Shown: positions 9,878 through 20,687, numbered from the stretch's first letter. The stretch: DNA of 64,000 nucleotides from JAGRKR01 sp041397725 (GCA_041397725.1 JAWKVZ010000001.1:1-64000), one strand, 5' to 3'. Numbers and translations: made by a program. Notes: generated from the letters alone by a model not told the origin.

Positions 9878-10369
9878 TCAGCGCGTGTCCGGCTGCCCGC
9901 TGCCAGAGGCGGCCACGGCCGGCGGTCCATAGACCTCGCGGGCTCTCGCCTCGAACGCCTCCGCGAAGCGGCGGAAGGCCTGGTCGAACATCGCGCCCAT
10001 GACGACCCCGAGCAGGCGCGAGCGGAACTCGTAGGAAATGAAGAAGTCGATCTCGGAGCCGCCGGGCAGCGGGCGGAACAGCCAGCGGTTCTCAAGGTGG
10101 TGGAAGGGGCCGTCCAGGTAGGAGACATCGACGGCAGGGCGGGCGGGGTCGAGCCGCACCTCGCTGGTGAAAGTCTCGTTGATCACCTTGTAGGCGACGG
10201 TCATGTCGGCGACGAGCACGACCTGGCCCTCATCGTTCTGCTCGCGGCTGCGCACCCGCAGCGCCTGACAGAGCGGCAGGAACTCGGGATAGCGCTCGAC
10301 GTCGGCAACGAGGTCGTACATCTGGCGCGGCGAGTAGGGGACGCGTGTCTTCGTCTCGAACGATGGCAT
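9878..10369 (-). CDS. COQ10/RatA-like START-domain protein
   Basis: 163 residues of the SRPBCC/START superfamily, close to the ubiquinone-binding COQ10 and RatA group. The opening MPSFETKTRVPYSPRQMYDL and the following VERYPEFLPLCQALRV are typical. FEARAREVYG closes the fold. Such proteins bind hydrophobic ligands such as ubiquinone. A ribosome-toxin (RatA) role is not supported by anything in the context. It sits 8 bp downstream of the P-loop gene and behind lipA, an arrangement common in Rhizobiales. The ATG at 10369 was chosen because the family begins there. Confidence 0.88.
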   Translation of the reverse strand: MPSFETKTRVPYSPRQMYDLVADVERYPEFLPLCQALRVRSREQNDEGQVVLVADMTVAYKVINETFTSEVRLDPARPAVDVSYLDGPFHHLENRWLFRPLPGGSEIDFFISYEFRSRLLGVVMGAMFDQAFRRFAEAFEARAREVYGPPAVAASGSGQPDTR

Positions 10370-10377
10370 GACCCTGC

Positions 10378-10911
10378 TCAATCCCCTGGTTCGGCCGTCA
10401 ACGAGCCGGGCAGGCCCGCGACGAACGTACGAACCCCGGCCGGAGACCTCAATACGACGATGCGCTTCGTGCTGCGAAGGCGGTCTATGGCCGCAACCGT
10501 CGCCGCCCGCCGTTTCGGATAGGTCCACACCCAGTGGCGCAGGAACTCCCAGTCGAAGCGCTCCGGGCACCCCGGCGCCATGTCCGGGCGCTGCCGGCCC
10601 CAGTATCGCACCAGACGCATCAGGGCGCGCGACAGGTAGAGGCGTCGCGGCAGGTCGAGCCAGACGACGGCCTCCGCCGGGGGTATCGTGAGGTCGTGCA
10701 CGCGGCTGTAGTCGCCCTCCATGATCCAGGCCGGTTCTGCGGCGCGGGCGGCGATCCGCCGACGCCATGCCTCGGGCGCGGGTGGACGCCAGCCGGGCTG
10801 CCAGAATTCGGCATCCATGTGGATCACCGGCAGGTCGAGACGGGCGGCGAGCGCCCGCGCCAGCGTCGACTTGCCCGAGCCGGGGCCGCCGATGATGCGG
10901 ATGCGGTGCAT
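10378..10911 (-). CDS. P-loop kinase-like protein (FlaR/adenylate-kinase-like)
   Basis: 177 residues starting directly with a Walker A motif, IIGGPGSGKST (residues 6-16), followed by LDLPVIHMDAEFW, the pattern of the AAA_17/FlaR group of small nucleotide kinases often annotated as 'DNA topology modulation protein'. WIMEGDYS and VWLDLPRR further match. The true substrate of this group is unclear. The start at 10911 puts it 8 bp after the lipA stop, so it is probably in the lipA transcript. Confidence 0.8.
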   Translation of the reverse strand: MHRIRIIGGPGSGKSTLARALAARLDLPVIHMDAEFWQPGWRPPAPEAWRRRIAARAAEPAWIMEGDYSRVHDLTIPPAEAVVWLDLPRRLYLSRALMRLVRYWGRQRPDMAPGCPERFDWEFLRHWVWTYPKRRAATVAAIDRLRSTKRIVVLRSPAGVRTFVAGLPGSLTAEPGD

Positions 10912-10918
10912 GGGGCGG

Positions 10919-11875
10919 CTAGCGCGCCTCGCTCTCCCGGCGGGCGAGGCGTGCGGCCTTGAGGCGCGCGAAATCCTCTCCGGCATGATGGGACGAGCGC
11001 GTCAGCGGGCTCGCCGACACCATCAGGAAACCCTTCGCATATGCCATCCGCTCCAGGCCGGCGAATTCCTCTGGCGGCATGAAGCGCCGGACCTCGGCGT
11101 GCTTGCGCGTCGGTTGCAGGTATTGCCCGATGGTCAGGAAGTCGATGCCCGCGGAGCGCATGTCGTCCATGACCTGCAGGATCTCGTCCCGGCTCTCGCC
11201 GAGCCCGACCATAATGCCGGACTTGGTGAAGATCTCAGGCGAAAGCTCCTTGGCGCGCTGCAGAAGGCGGAGGGAGTGGAAGTAGCGCGCACCGGGCCGG
11301 ATGCGCAGATAGAGCGAGGGCACCGTCTCCAGGTTGTGATTGAAGACGTCGGGACCCGCCGCGATGACCTCGGCGAGGGCATGGTCGGGCTTCCGGAGAA
11401 AATCCGGCGTCAGAACCTCGATGGTGGTCGCAGGCGTCTGCCTGCGGATGGCGGTGATCACGGCTGCAAAATGCGCCGCACCCCCGTCCGCGAGATCGTC
11501 GCGGTCCACCGACGTGACAACCACGTGTGCAAGGCCGAGCTGGGCGACCGCCTCCGCGACGCGCTCGGGCTCGCCGGGGTCCAGGGGCGCGGGGATGCCG
11601 GTCGCCACGTTACAGAAGGCGCAGGCGCGCGTGCAGACGTCACCCATGATCATCATGGTGGCGTGGCGCTTCGACCAGCACTCGCCGACGTTGGGGCAGC
11701 CAGCCTCCTCGCAGACGGTATGGAGCTTCTGCTCGCGCACGATGCGCCGCGTCTCGGCATAGACCGGCGAGCCGGGTGCCTTGACGCGGATCCAGGCGGG
11801 CTTGCGCTGGACCGGGGTATCGGGCTTGCCCGCTTTCTCGGGGTGGCGGGTGCGCTTGTCGACGATGGTGACCAT
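10919..11875 (-). CDS. lipA: Lipoyl synthase
   Basis: Radical SAM enzyme that inserts two sulfurs into protein-bound octanoyl groups. 318 residues. It has the auxiliary-cluster cysteines [12 protein letters not shown], the radical [11 protein letters not shown] (CxxxCxxC), and the C-terminal RSSHHAGE whose serine binds the auxiliary cluster in the family. First gene of a three-gene run with the P-loop protein and the START protein. No strong ribosome binding site at the ATG (11875), but the N-terminus fits homologues. Confidence 0.97.
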   Translation of the reverse strand: MVTIVDKRTRHPEKAGKPDTPVQRKPAWIRVKAPGSPVYAETRRIVREQKLHTVCEEAGCPNVGECWSKRHATMMIMGDVCTRACAFCNVATGIPAPLDPGEPERVAEAVAQLGLAHVVVTSVDRDDLADGGAAHFAAVITAIRRQTPATTIEVLTPDFLRKPDHALAEVIAAGPDVFNHNLETVPSLYLRIRPGARYFHSLRLLQRAKELSPEIFTKSGIMVGLGESRDEILQVMDDMRSAGIDFLTIGQYLQPTRKHAEVRRFMPPEEFAGLERMAYAKGFLMVSASPLTRSSHHAGEDFARLKAARLARRESEAR

Positions 11876-12002
11876 GGATCAGGGCTCTTGTTGCGCGTGT
11901 CGCCAGTATACGAGAGGTTTGGGCGGCCGGGTCAACTCTGCTCAGGACGAGGCTGCCCGGCGGGTTCGACCGACAGGGACGTAAGGGAAGGCGGGGGGCG
12001 GC

Positions 12003-12245
12003 ATGCATGTGCTCGATTTCGTCGGCATGGCCATCGTTGTGCTGACGTTTTGCGCCGGCATCTTCTACCGGGGTGCGCGCCTGCGTGATCGCATCCTGCT
12101 GGCGACGGGCGTCGGCGTCGTCGGCTTCGCGGGGCTCGCCGTCGTGGCCGCAAACGACAGCAACGCCTCGCTCGGCGCGGTCTCGCTCGCCCTCCTCGTA
12201 CTCGTGGTCGGGCTCGTCGCCGCGGCATTCCTGCGCAACCGTTGA
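12003..12245 (+). CDS. Small membrane protein, unknown function
   Basis: 80 residues with three hydrophobic stretches (about residues 4-21, 33-49 and 57-76) separated by short charged loops (YRGARLRDR, NDSN) and ending AAFLRNR. Upstream GGAAGGCGGGGGGC gives a purine-rich ribosome binding region. It lies between lipA (divergent) and cysS (same strand, 190 bp on). Family not recognised. Confidence 0.6.
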   Translation: MHVLDFVGMAIVVLTFCAGIFYRGARLRDRILLATGVGVVGFAGLAVVAANDSNASLGAVSLALLVLVVGLVAAAFLRNR

Positions 12246-12436
12246 GGAACACCACGCTTGACCGCCCAAGACAAACACCGCATAAGCCGCGCCATGGACC
12301 GCTCGTCTCGTAAACACGCCGTCAACATCTGTTGCGGCATTATTATCGACGCCTAGCTCAAACGCTGGCGCGCGGCCGTTCCCTTTTTCTCGACATCACA
12401 GAACGCGCTGCGCCGGCAGGCCAAGGAGAGCCCGCT

Positions 12437-13845
<1,409 letters not shown>

Positions 13846-13849
<4 letters not shown>

Positions 13850-14313
13850 GCGCCCCCGCCGCCGGCCGGATGCTCCGCGCCATGCCTGTCCTGCAGGTCC
13901 GCGACGTCAAGGCGAGCGAGGCCTTCTATTGTGACGTGCTTGGATTCGCGTCGCATGGCACCTGGGGCGCGCCGCCGGTGTTCGCCATCGTACAGCGCGG
14001 ACACGTGACCATCGCGCTCGACCAGTCGCGCGACGGCAGTGCGCCGCCGCGCCAGCAGTACTGGTCCGCCTACCTCTACGTCGCCGATGCCGATGCCATG
14101 CTCGCGGAGGTGCAGCGTAGCGGCGTCAGCGTTGCCCGCGACATCGAGACATCCGACTACGGCTGCCGCGATTTCGACATTCGCGATCCCGACGGCCACA
14201 TCCTCGGCATCGGCCACGTGATCGCCCCCGGTCCGATGGGGCCGGGGCTCGATGCCGGCAGCCTCGGCCGCGACGGCGAGGGCGGATCAGGCAAGCGCGG
14301 AGGACTGGCATGA
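13846..14313 (+). CDS. VOC (glyoxalase/bleomycin-resistance) family protein
   Basis: 155 residues with one full VOC unit: [22 protein letters not shown] at the start of the first beta-alpha-beta module and [20 protein letters not shown] at the end of the second. The substrate is unknown. GGGAGG lies 7 nt upstream of the ATG, and the start overlaps the cysS stop by 4 bp, so it is coupled to cysS. The C-terminal 30 residues are Gly-rich and probably disordered. Confidence 0.88.
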
Positions 14314-14438
14314 GCGACCGCAAGGACCCTAACGCCGAGCCGCCGTTCCCGGGGCATCGTCGCTACTATCTCGCCGTCAAGATTTTCGTCGTGGTGCTCG
14401 CCCTCCTGGTGACGCTGCATCTGCTCGGATACCTGTGA
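14310..14438 (+). CDS. 42-residue single-pass membrane peptide
   Basis: Short gene starting [20 protein letters not shown] and continuing into one hydrophobic helix (about residues 22-41, VKIFVVVLALLVTLHLLG). Its ATG overlaps the VOC stop by 4 bp and its TGA reaches to 14438, just before the cimA start, so it completes an overlapping chain. The upstream GGAGGACTGGCA provides a good ribosome binding site. N-in topology is expected from the basic residues before the helix. Function unknown. Confidence 0.65.
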   Translation: MSDRKDPNAEPPFPGHRRYYLAVKIFVVVLALLVTLHLLGYL

Positions 14439-14443
14439 GAGCC

Positions 14444-16066
14444 ATGGCCAAGGAACACCTCTACCTGTTCGACACGACGCTGCGCGATGGCGCCCAAACC
14501 ACGGGCGTCGACTTCTCCGTCGCCGACAAGCGCCTCATCGCTCGAACGCTCGACGAGCTCGGCGTCGACTACATCGAGGGCGGCTATCCCGGCGCCAACG
14601 ACACCGACACGGCGTTCTTCGCCGAACGGCCGACGCTCGCGCATGCGCGGCTGACGGCCTTCGGCATGACCAAGCGCGCCGGACGCTCGATCTCCAACGA
14701 TCCGGGATTTCAGGCGCTGGTGCAGTGCTCGGCCGAGGCCGTCTGCCTCGTCGCCAAGGCCTGGGACTTCCATGTCCGTGTGGCGCTCGCCATCTCGGAG
14801 GAGGAGAACGTCGCCTCCGTGGCCCAGTCCGTCGAGGCCATTGTCGCCTCAGGCCGCGAGAGCATGATCGACTGCGAACACTTCTTCGACGGCTATAAGG
14901 CGAACCCGGCGCACGCGCTCGCAGTGGCACGCGCGGCCTATGAGTCGGGCGCGCGCTGGGTCGTGCTGTGCGACACCAACGGCGGCACGCTGCCCGACGA
15001 GGTCGAGCGCATCGTGCGGGAGACGAGCAAACTCGTGCCGGGCTCGCACCTCGGCATCCACACCCACAACGACACCGAGAACGCCGTGGCGAATACACTG
15101 GCGGCAGTCAGGGCCGGGTGCCGGCAGATCCAGGGCACGCTCAACGGCCTCGGCGAGCGTTGCGGCAATGCGAACCTCACCTCCATCATCCCGACGCTGA
15201 TGCTGAAGTCGGAGTTCGCCGACCACTTCGACATCTCGGTCACGCCGGATCGGCTGCGCAAGCTGACGCACGCCAGCCGCGTCCTCGACGAGATCCTGAA
15301 CCGCGCCCCCAATCGCCAGGCGCCCTATGTCGGCGAATCCGCCTTCGCGACCAAGGCCGGCATCCACGCCTCTGCGATCCTCAAGGACCCGAGCACCTAC
15401 GAGCACGTGCCACCGGAGAGCGTCGGCAATCGCCGCCGGGTGCTCGTTTCCAACCAGGCGGGCAAGTCGAACATCCTATCGGAGCTGGAGCGCGTCGGCA
15501 TCGACGTCTCGAAGGACGATCCGCGCGTCGTCCGCCTGCTCGAGGAAGTGAAGGTGCGCGAGGCCGGCGGCTACGCCTACGAGGGGGCGGACGCCTCCTT
15601 CGAGCTGCTGGCGCGCCGGCTGCTCGGCGAGGTGCCGGCCTTCTTCACCGTGGACAGCTTCCGCGTCATGGTGGAGAAGCGGCACAACGCGAAGGGCGAG
15701 CTGGTCACGGTGTCCGAGGCGACCGTCAAGGTCTTCGTCGATTGCCAGGACGAGCCGGTATGGTCGGTGGCGGAAGGCAACGGGCCGGTCAACGCGCTCG
15801 ACCGCGCGTTGCGCAAGGATCTCGGCAGATACCAGGAGCACATCGCCGCTCTCGAGCTCGTCGATTATCGCGTGCGCATCCTGACCGGCGGCACGGAGGC
15901 GGTGACGCGCGTGCTGGTCGAGACCTACGACAGGAGTACCGGCGAACGCTGGTCGACGGTCGGCGTGTCGCCCAACATCATCGACGCCAGCTTCGAGGCG
16001 CTGATCGATTCGATCACGTACAAGCTGATGGGTGCCACCGGCCGCTTGAAGCAGGCCAGCGCCTGA
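14444..16066 (+). CDS. cimA: Citramalate synthase
   Basis: Condenses pyruvate and acetyl-CoA to (R)-citramalate, a threonine-independent route to 2-ketobutyrate and isoleucine. 540 residues: the TIM barrel opens LYLFDTTLRDGAQ and includes YIEGGYPGAND and HTHNDTENAVAN (metal-binding His residues). Then comes the longer linker, and the C-terminal LeuA-type regulatory domain ends with the TYDRSTGERWSTVGVS region. The FDTTLRDGAQ plus GGYPGAN pattern marks the CimA type rather than LeuA. A GTG at 14435 overlapping the preceding stop is an alternative start that adds three residues. Confidence 0.93.
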   Translation: MAKEHLYLFDTTLRDGAQTTGVDFSVADKRLIARTLDELGVDYIEGGYPGANDTDTAFFAERPTLAHARLTAFGMTKRAGRSISNDPGFQALVQCSAEAVCLVAKAWDFHVRVALAISEEENVASVAQSVEAIVASGRESMIDCEHFFDGYKANPAHALAVARAAYESGARWVVLCDTNGGTLPDEVERIVRETSKLVPGSHLGIHTHNDTENAVANTLAAVRAGCRQIQGTLNGLGERCGNANLTSIIPTLMLKSEFADHFDISVTPDRLRKLTHASRVLDEILNRAPNRQAPYVGESAFATKAGIHASAILKDPSTYEHVPPESVGNRRRVLVSNQAGKSNILSELERVGIDVSKDDPRVVRLLEEVKVREAGGYAYEGADASFELLARRLLGEVPAFFTVDSFRVMVEKRHNAKGELVTVSEATVKVFVDCQDEPVWSVAEGNGPVNALDRALRKDLGRYQEHIAALELVDYRVRILTGGTEAVTRVLVETYDRSTGERWSTVGVSPNIIDASFEALIDSITYKLMGATGRLKQASA

Positions 16067-16280
16067 GGGCGGCCTGCGCGTGGCGTCCCTGACGGAGCGG
16101 AGCGGGCTGGTGGCGCACACCGCGCATGCCCCGGTGTCCCGAAGTGGGCGGCGCGGTGGTGGTGTGTTCACCACAACCGGTGGCGCTTTGGCTGCGAAGC
16201 GGTGTCCACGCCGCACTTTCAGGGATTGTTTCCGCATCCGTCGTAGTCTCCCGCCATCGTAAATGTGGGGTTCATTCACG

Positions 16281-16988
16281 ATGGAATTCGGGCGGAAATC
16301 AAACAGTCAGGACGAGCCGGAGAACGCGGACGAAACGTCCTATGGCACGTTGCTGGTGGTGGTGATCGCGGCATTCGGGGTGCTGCTGGCAGCAGGCATC
16401 TTCATGTTCGGCAGCTCCGGCACGAGCCCGACCGTCACCTTCGAGCGATCCTTGCAGAAGCTTGGCCTGACGGATGCAACGCACGCGGGCCTGCGGGATC
16501 AATTCCAGCTCGCTCTCCAGAACATGCAGGAGGATATGTGCGACGAGTCGCTGCGCGACCGGGCCGGACACGCCGCCGTCGCCTATTACGAGACGCTGCT
16601 GGAGAAGCCTCTGAGTGACGCCGGTCTCACCGGGACCTACGATCATCGCTGCCAGCCGCTCGCCGAGAAGGGCATGCATCCCCTGACCTATCTGCTTACG
16701 CGGCGCGGTCTGGGCAGCAATCTGACGCTGCCGTGGGCGTGCATGCCGGACCGCTGGCGCGGGCCGCGCGACCGTGCATTGCAGTCGCGCCTCGAGTACT
16801 TCCTGAGGGCGGGGTTCCTGACCACGGAATCGCTCAGCGGCACGCTCAAGCTCATCGCGCGCCCCCTCGAGACGAGCCCGCTCAAGTATCGATGCCGGAA
16901 GTTCAGGCACGACTCCCGCCGGCGCCACCTGCCGACGTTGGCTGCACCCAGCGACGACTGGGACCGCCGCCGCCGCCGCCGCTGGTGA
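16281..16988 (+). CDS. Single-pass membrane protein, unknown function
   Basis: 235 residues. An acidic N-terminus (DEPENADETS) is followed by one transmembrane helix at about 22-43 and a soluble domain with four spaced cysteines (EDMCDES, DHRCQPL, PWACMPD, KYRCRKF) that could form disulfides if exported. The protein ends in a run of six arginines. The cysteine spacing and helical content are consistent throughout, supporting a real gene, but I recognise no family. It converges with meaB. Confidence 0.68.
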   Translation: MEFGRKSNSQDEPENADETSYGTLLVVVIAAFGVLLAAGIFMFGSSGTSPTVTFERSLQKLGLTDATHAGLRDQFQLALQNMQEDMCDESLRDRAGHAAVAYYETLLEKPLSDAGLTGTYDHRCQPLAEKGMHPLTYLLTRRGLGSNLTLPWACMPDRWRGPRDRALQSRLEYFLRAGFLTTESLSGTLKLIARPLETSPLKYRCRKFRHDSRRRHLPTLAAPSDDWDRRRRRRW

Positions 16989-17108
16989 TCGTGCATGGTC
17001 GCAGTGCCGCTGCATGGGCAGGGCATTGGAAGGATGGAGCTTAAGGGGGCCGATTTGGGGCGCATGCCCGTCGCATGCCCCTAACGGATTCGTTGCGGCG
17101 ACGTGTGA

Positions 17109-18083
17109 TCAGCCATCGAGGAGGCGGCGCGCCGCCTCGCCAAGGCCGATGGTGCCGCCGAGCAGGCCGTCGCAGACGGCCTCCAGCTCGGCACCCTTGC
17201 CGGACTTCAGCCGTCTCGTGATCAGCTCGGCGGTGGCACGCGCCAGGATGTAGCGGGCGCGCCGCCGGCGCCGTTCGCGTGGCGGCACGGCAATCCGGCT
17301 TTCGGCGATCCTGTCGATCTCGCTGGCCAGCGCGGGGATGCCCTTACCGGTCAGCGCGACCGTGGCGAGGACGGCCACCGGCGTACCTGCGCTGGCGCCG
17401 GAGCGCGTGGCCATGGCGCCGACGAGATGCCGGACCGTCTCGTCCGCGCCCTCGCGATCGGCCTTGTTGACGACGAGGATGTCGGCGATCTCGAGCAGGC
17501 CCGATTTCATGGCCTGGATGTCGTCGCCGAGGCCCGGCGCCGCCAGCACGACCCGGACGTCGGCAATCTCGGCGATGTCGATCTCCGATTGACCTGTGCC
17601 GACGGTCTCGAGAATGACGAGCTCCTTGCCGGCTGCATCGAGCACGTCGATGGCTCGCACGGCGGCCGGTGACAGCCCGCCGAGATGACCGCCACTGGCG
17701 AGCGAGCGCATGAAGACCAGGTCGTCGTCGCGGGCGCTCGACATGCGGATGCGGTCGCCGAGGATCGAGCCGCCCGACACGGGGCTCGACGGGTCGACCG
17801 CGAGGATGCCGACGCTCCGGCCGGCGTTGCGCACGTGACGTGTGAAGGCGTCGACCAGGGTGGATTTGCCGGCGCCCGGAGGCCCGGTGACGCCGATCAC
17901 GAGGGCGCGGCCGAGGTGGGGCTGCATGGCGGCGAGCAGGGCAGGGGCGCTGGAGCCGTCGCGCTCGAGCTCGGTGATGGCCTGGGCGATGGCCCGCCGC
18001 TCGCCTGCGACGAGGCGTGCCACGAGGCTGGCAGCCTCGGGCCGGTGCGTGTCGCCTGGTAGAGGACCTTCCGGGTGGCTCAT
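17109..18083 (-). CDS. meaB: MeaB/ArgK-type GTPase chaperone of methylmalonyl-CoA mutase
   Basis: 324-residue SIMIBI G protein that guards and reactivates adenosylcobalamin mutases. Walker A is GVTGPPGAGKST (residues 64-75). GILAVDPSSPVSGGSILGDR, VFMRSLASGGHLGG and ETVGTGQSEIDIA are family signatures, and VVNKADREGAD is the base-specificity motif. The mutase itself is not in the window, but methylmalonyl-CoA epimerase is at 56.1 kb. Alphaproteobacteria also use MeaB with ethylmalonyl-CoA mutase, so the exact partner is open. Confidence 0.94.
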   Translation of the reverse strand: MSHPEGPLPGDTHRPEAASLVARLVAGERRAIAQAITELERDGSSAPALLAAMQPHLGRALVIGVTGPPGAGKSTLVDAFTRHVRNAGRSVGILAVDPSSPVSGGSILGDRIRMSSARDDDLVFMRSLASGGHLGGLSPAAVRAIDVLDAAGKELVILETVGTGQSEIDIAEIADVRVVLAAPGLGDDIQAMKSGLLEIADILVVNKADREGADETVRHLVGAMATRSGASAGTPVAVLATVALTGKGIPALASEIDRIAESRIAVPPRERRRRRARYILARATAELITRRLKSGKGAELEAVCDGLLGGTIGLGEAARRLLDG

Positions 18084-18195
18084 GACGTCGCAATAGGGGC
18101 TGGCGACCGGAAAGGCAATGGCGAGGCGGCGGCCGGGGGAGCGTGATGGGCCGGGTGGGCCGGCCCATCACTGGTATCTGCTGCGTCGCAGCCGA

Positions 18196-19572
18196 TCAGC
18201 GGAGCTGCTGCTGGTCCGGCCCCTTCTGCGGCGGGCGGCGCTGGCCTGCCGGGCGCTGCTGGCCTTGCGGCGGGCGGGCCTGGCGCGGCTGGCCCTGCGG
18301 CGGGCGGCCCTGCGGGCTCGGGCGGCCTTGTGCCGGCAGGCGGGCTCCCGGCTGCCCCTGCGGCGGACGCGGACGGGCCGTGGGGGACGCTGTTGGCGGA
18401 CGTCCGACCGGCCGGCCGGAGTGCGGCGGGGGCGTCGGCACGGGGCGGATGCGGTGCGGCACCGGCCGTGGGGCGGTGGCGGGCCGGGGCGGGATCACGC
18501 CGGGTGCCGGCGTGGGCGCCACGCGCGGCGGCCGGACGCGCTGTACGGGAGGCTGCCCCCCCTGTGGCGGACGCGGCGGCGCGAAGCCGGGCTGCACGCC
18601 CGTCGGTGTGCGCGGTCGCGGCGAGACGCCCGGTGGCAACACGGCTGGCGGGACGACGCCCTGGATCGGCGGGCCGCCGTGTTGCGGCGAGCGCGGGCCG
18701 CCGTCGGGACGACGCTGGCCGGACCACGGCATGCGCGCTCGGTCCAACTGGTGACGGGGGATCGTGCGGGTCGGCCGCCACTGGCCGCGCGGACGCGCGA
18801 TAGCCGGACGGTAGACGCGGATCGTGCGGGAACCCGATGGCGCACGCCCGTGGGCCCTCGGCGAGGTGACGCCGACGATGCGGAGCGGCACGACCGGGCG
18901 GCCCGTGGCACGTCCGACGAACCGGACATCGAGGCCGCGGTTGACGATGATGCCGTTCACGCGGCTATAGCGCGTGACGTAGGTCGTCCTGCGGAGGATG
19001 CCGGAGTTGCGGCCCGGCGGCAGCACCAGCCGGTGCACGCTGCCGTAATGGGACATGTAGCGGGTCGGCAGGAAGCACCACACGGGCGTATAGCGGGGCG
19101 CCGCATAGTAGCTCGAGGCAAACATGAGGCCGCGCACGGGATGCCAGCGCGCTTCGGGCGGCAACGGCGCCCAGCCCACGTAACTGTCGCTGCGCCGCCA
19201 GGCGACCCAGGCGGGTCCCCACACGGTGTCCGGCACCCAGATCCAGCCGTATTCGTCGTCGAGCGCCCAGCGGCCGTAATGATAGGTGGCCCAGCCGTAG
19301 GGCTCCTCGGAATTCCAGTACCAGCCGTGCTCCTCGGTCCACACCCAATGCCCGCGGGTGTAGGGCCGCCACTCCCGGTCGTCCTCGTAGGGCGACCACA
19401 CCGAGCCCCAGCGGGGATGGTCGAACCACTGCCCATGGGGCGCGAGCTCGCGGTAGAAGACCTCCATGTCCACGTCCTGAGCGCTCGCGCTCGAGGGTGG
19501 CAATGCTATGGCCAGCATCAGGGCGAGGACCACTGCCGCAAAGCGCGGCAGCCTCGATGTCACGTACCACAT
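18196..19572 (-). CDS. Secreted DUF6600-like protein with Pro/Arg/Gln-rich tail
   Basis: 458 residues. The Sec signal peptide ends at about ASA-QD (residues 30-32). A Trp/Tyr-rich domain of about 150 residues follows with repeats of the form HGQWFDHPRWG, RPYTRGHWVWTEEHGWYW and YGRWALDDEYGWIWVP, typical of the DUF6600 group of periplasmic or surface proteins. The C-terminal half is a low-complexity Pro/Arg/Gly/Gln tail ending KGPDQQQLR. The ATG at 19572 was chosen because GAGAG precedes it and the signal peptide begins there. A mirror frame on the other strand arises from composition. Confidence 0.8.
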   Translation of the reverse strand: MWYVTSRLPRFAAVVLALMLAIALPPSSASAQDVDMEVFYRELAPHGQWFDHPRWGSVWSPYEDDREWRPYTRGHWVWTEEHGWYWNSEEPYGWATYHYGRWALDDEYGWIWVPDTVWGPAWVAWRRSDSYVGWAPLPPEARWHPVRGLMFASSYYAAPRYTPVWCFLPTRYMSHYGSVHRLVLPPGRNSGILRRTTYVTRYSRVNGIIVNRGLDVRFVGRATGRPVVPLRIVGVTSPRAHGRAPSGSRTIRVYRPAIARPRGQWRPTRTIPRHQLDRARMPWSGQRRPDGGPRSPQHGGPPIQGVVPPAVLPPGVSPRPRTPTGVQPGFAPPRPPQGGQPPVQRVRPPRVAPTPAPGVIPPRPATAPRPVPHRIRPVPTPPPHSGRPVGRPPTASPTARPRPPQGQPGARLPAQGRPSPQGRPPQGQPRQARPPQGQQRPAGQRRPPQKGPDQQQLR

Positions 19573-19715
19573 GCGTTTTCTCTCGTCTTTGTTGGCCCGG
19601 CGTGGCGTGTTTGCCGGCGCACATGGTCCGCCGCGGAGCGGTCCTGTGTGCACGGTGCTTTATCGTCAGTGCTGACCCGCAATCTGGTGAAAATTGTGGC
19701 CGCCGCCCCGCCGGA

Positions 19716-20687
19716 TCAGTACCAGACCCCCGTCCAGCGGTAACGTGGCCGCATCTGGATGGGGCCGAAGCCGACCAGGGAGACCATCGGCTGCTCGGGG
19801 ATCTCGAAGGGGGCGAGTTCGGACGCGCGCTTCAACGACATGAGGCGGGCGATTCGCTCGGCCGTGGTCGGGTGGGAGCGCAGCAGGGACGGCTGGGGAA
19901 TCCGGCGCATGCCGGGAAAGATCAGATCCTCCCAGAAATTGCCCTGATACCGCTCCAGCTGGCGCAGGGCCGAGGCAAGGCCCACGGGATCGCCGGTCAG
20001 CATGGCCCCTTCCAGATCGGCGTCATACTCGCGGGCTCGTGACAGACCGAGTTGAAGCAGGCTCGACAGCGTCGGCGCCAGGTAGAGCAGAACGATGGCG
20101 AGCCAGGGGACCATCAGCTCCCCTGTGAAGATGCCCGGAAGGTTGAGCAGGACCAGGAAAACCGCGACATAGGAGAGCATCTGCGTGATGCGGCTCATGG
20201 TGTCGGCAAGACCCATGATCCTCAGGTCGTTATTGCGGATGTGGCTGATCTCGTGCGCGATCACGCCGGCGACCTCGCGCATGTCCAGGCGGCGCAGAAG
20301 GCCCTCGGTCAGGGCGATGGCGGCGGCGTCCGGCCGCCCCGTGGCAAAGGCGTTGAGCGTCATGCTCGGCACCACGTAGAGCTTGGGATGGGCCGGCAGC
20401 TCGGCGCGGTCGGCGAGGAACTCGACGAGGCGGGCGAGCTGTCCGCCGTGGCGAGGATCGACGCGCCGCGCCCCGTACATGCGCATGACGGTATCAGCGG
20501 GAACGCTCGGGGCGAACGCGAACAGCGCCAGCGACAGGACGAAAGCTCCGGCGACGCCGGGCCAGCCCCAGATGAGCCAGGCGCAAAAGGCCAGCAACGC
20601 GCCGATGCCGCCGATCAGCAGCACGGAGTGCGTGAGGTTCCGCAGCCGATGCTCGTTGCGGCGCTTCTCGTCGAGAAAGGGGCTCAT
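19716..20687 (-). CDS. M48-family membrane zinc metalloprotease (HtpX-like)
   Basis: 323 residues. The zinc motif HEISH is at residues 145-149 with a likely third ligand in the REYDAD motif. Hydrophobic segments lie at about 21-58 and 165-200. This organisation matches HtpX-like M48 peptidases, which degrade membrane proteins from the cytoplasmic face. It is less similar to canonical HtpX at the N-terminus, so I do not give a symbol. The start ATG at 20687 lies 22 bp after the LOG gene stop, so the two are probably cotranscribed. Confidence 0.88.
   Translation of the reverse strand: MSPFLDEKRRNEHRLRNLTHSVLLIGGIGALLAFCAWLIWGWPGVAGAFVLSLALFAFAPSVPADTVMRMYGARRVDPRHGGQLARLVEFLADRAELPAHPKLYVVPSMTLNAFATGRPDAAAIALTEGLLRRLDMREVAGVIAHEISHIRNNDLRIMGLADTMSRITQMLSYVAVFLVLLNLPGIFTGELMVPWLAIVLLYLAPTLSSLLQLGLSRAREYDADLEGAMLTGDPVGLASALRQLERYQGNFWEDLIFPGMRRIPQPSLLRSHPTTAERIARLMSLKRASELAPFEIPEQPMVSLVGFGPIQMRPRYRWTGVWY

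Noticed and set aside
9878..10369. Toxin of a RatA toxin-antitoxin pair
   Set aside because: Context is lipA and a kinase-like gene, no antitoxin-like partner; COQ10-type lipid binding fits better.
18118..19743. Plus-strand frame of 541 codons opposite the DUF6600-like gene
   Set aside because: No signal peptide, no ribosome binding site, and Arg/Ala-rich random composition; the minus-strand frame has a signal peptide and a recognised domain.
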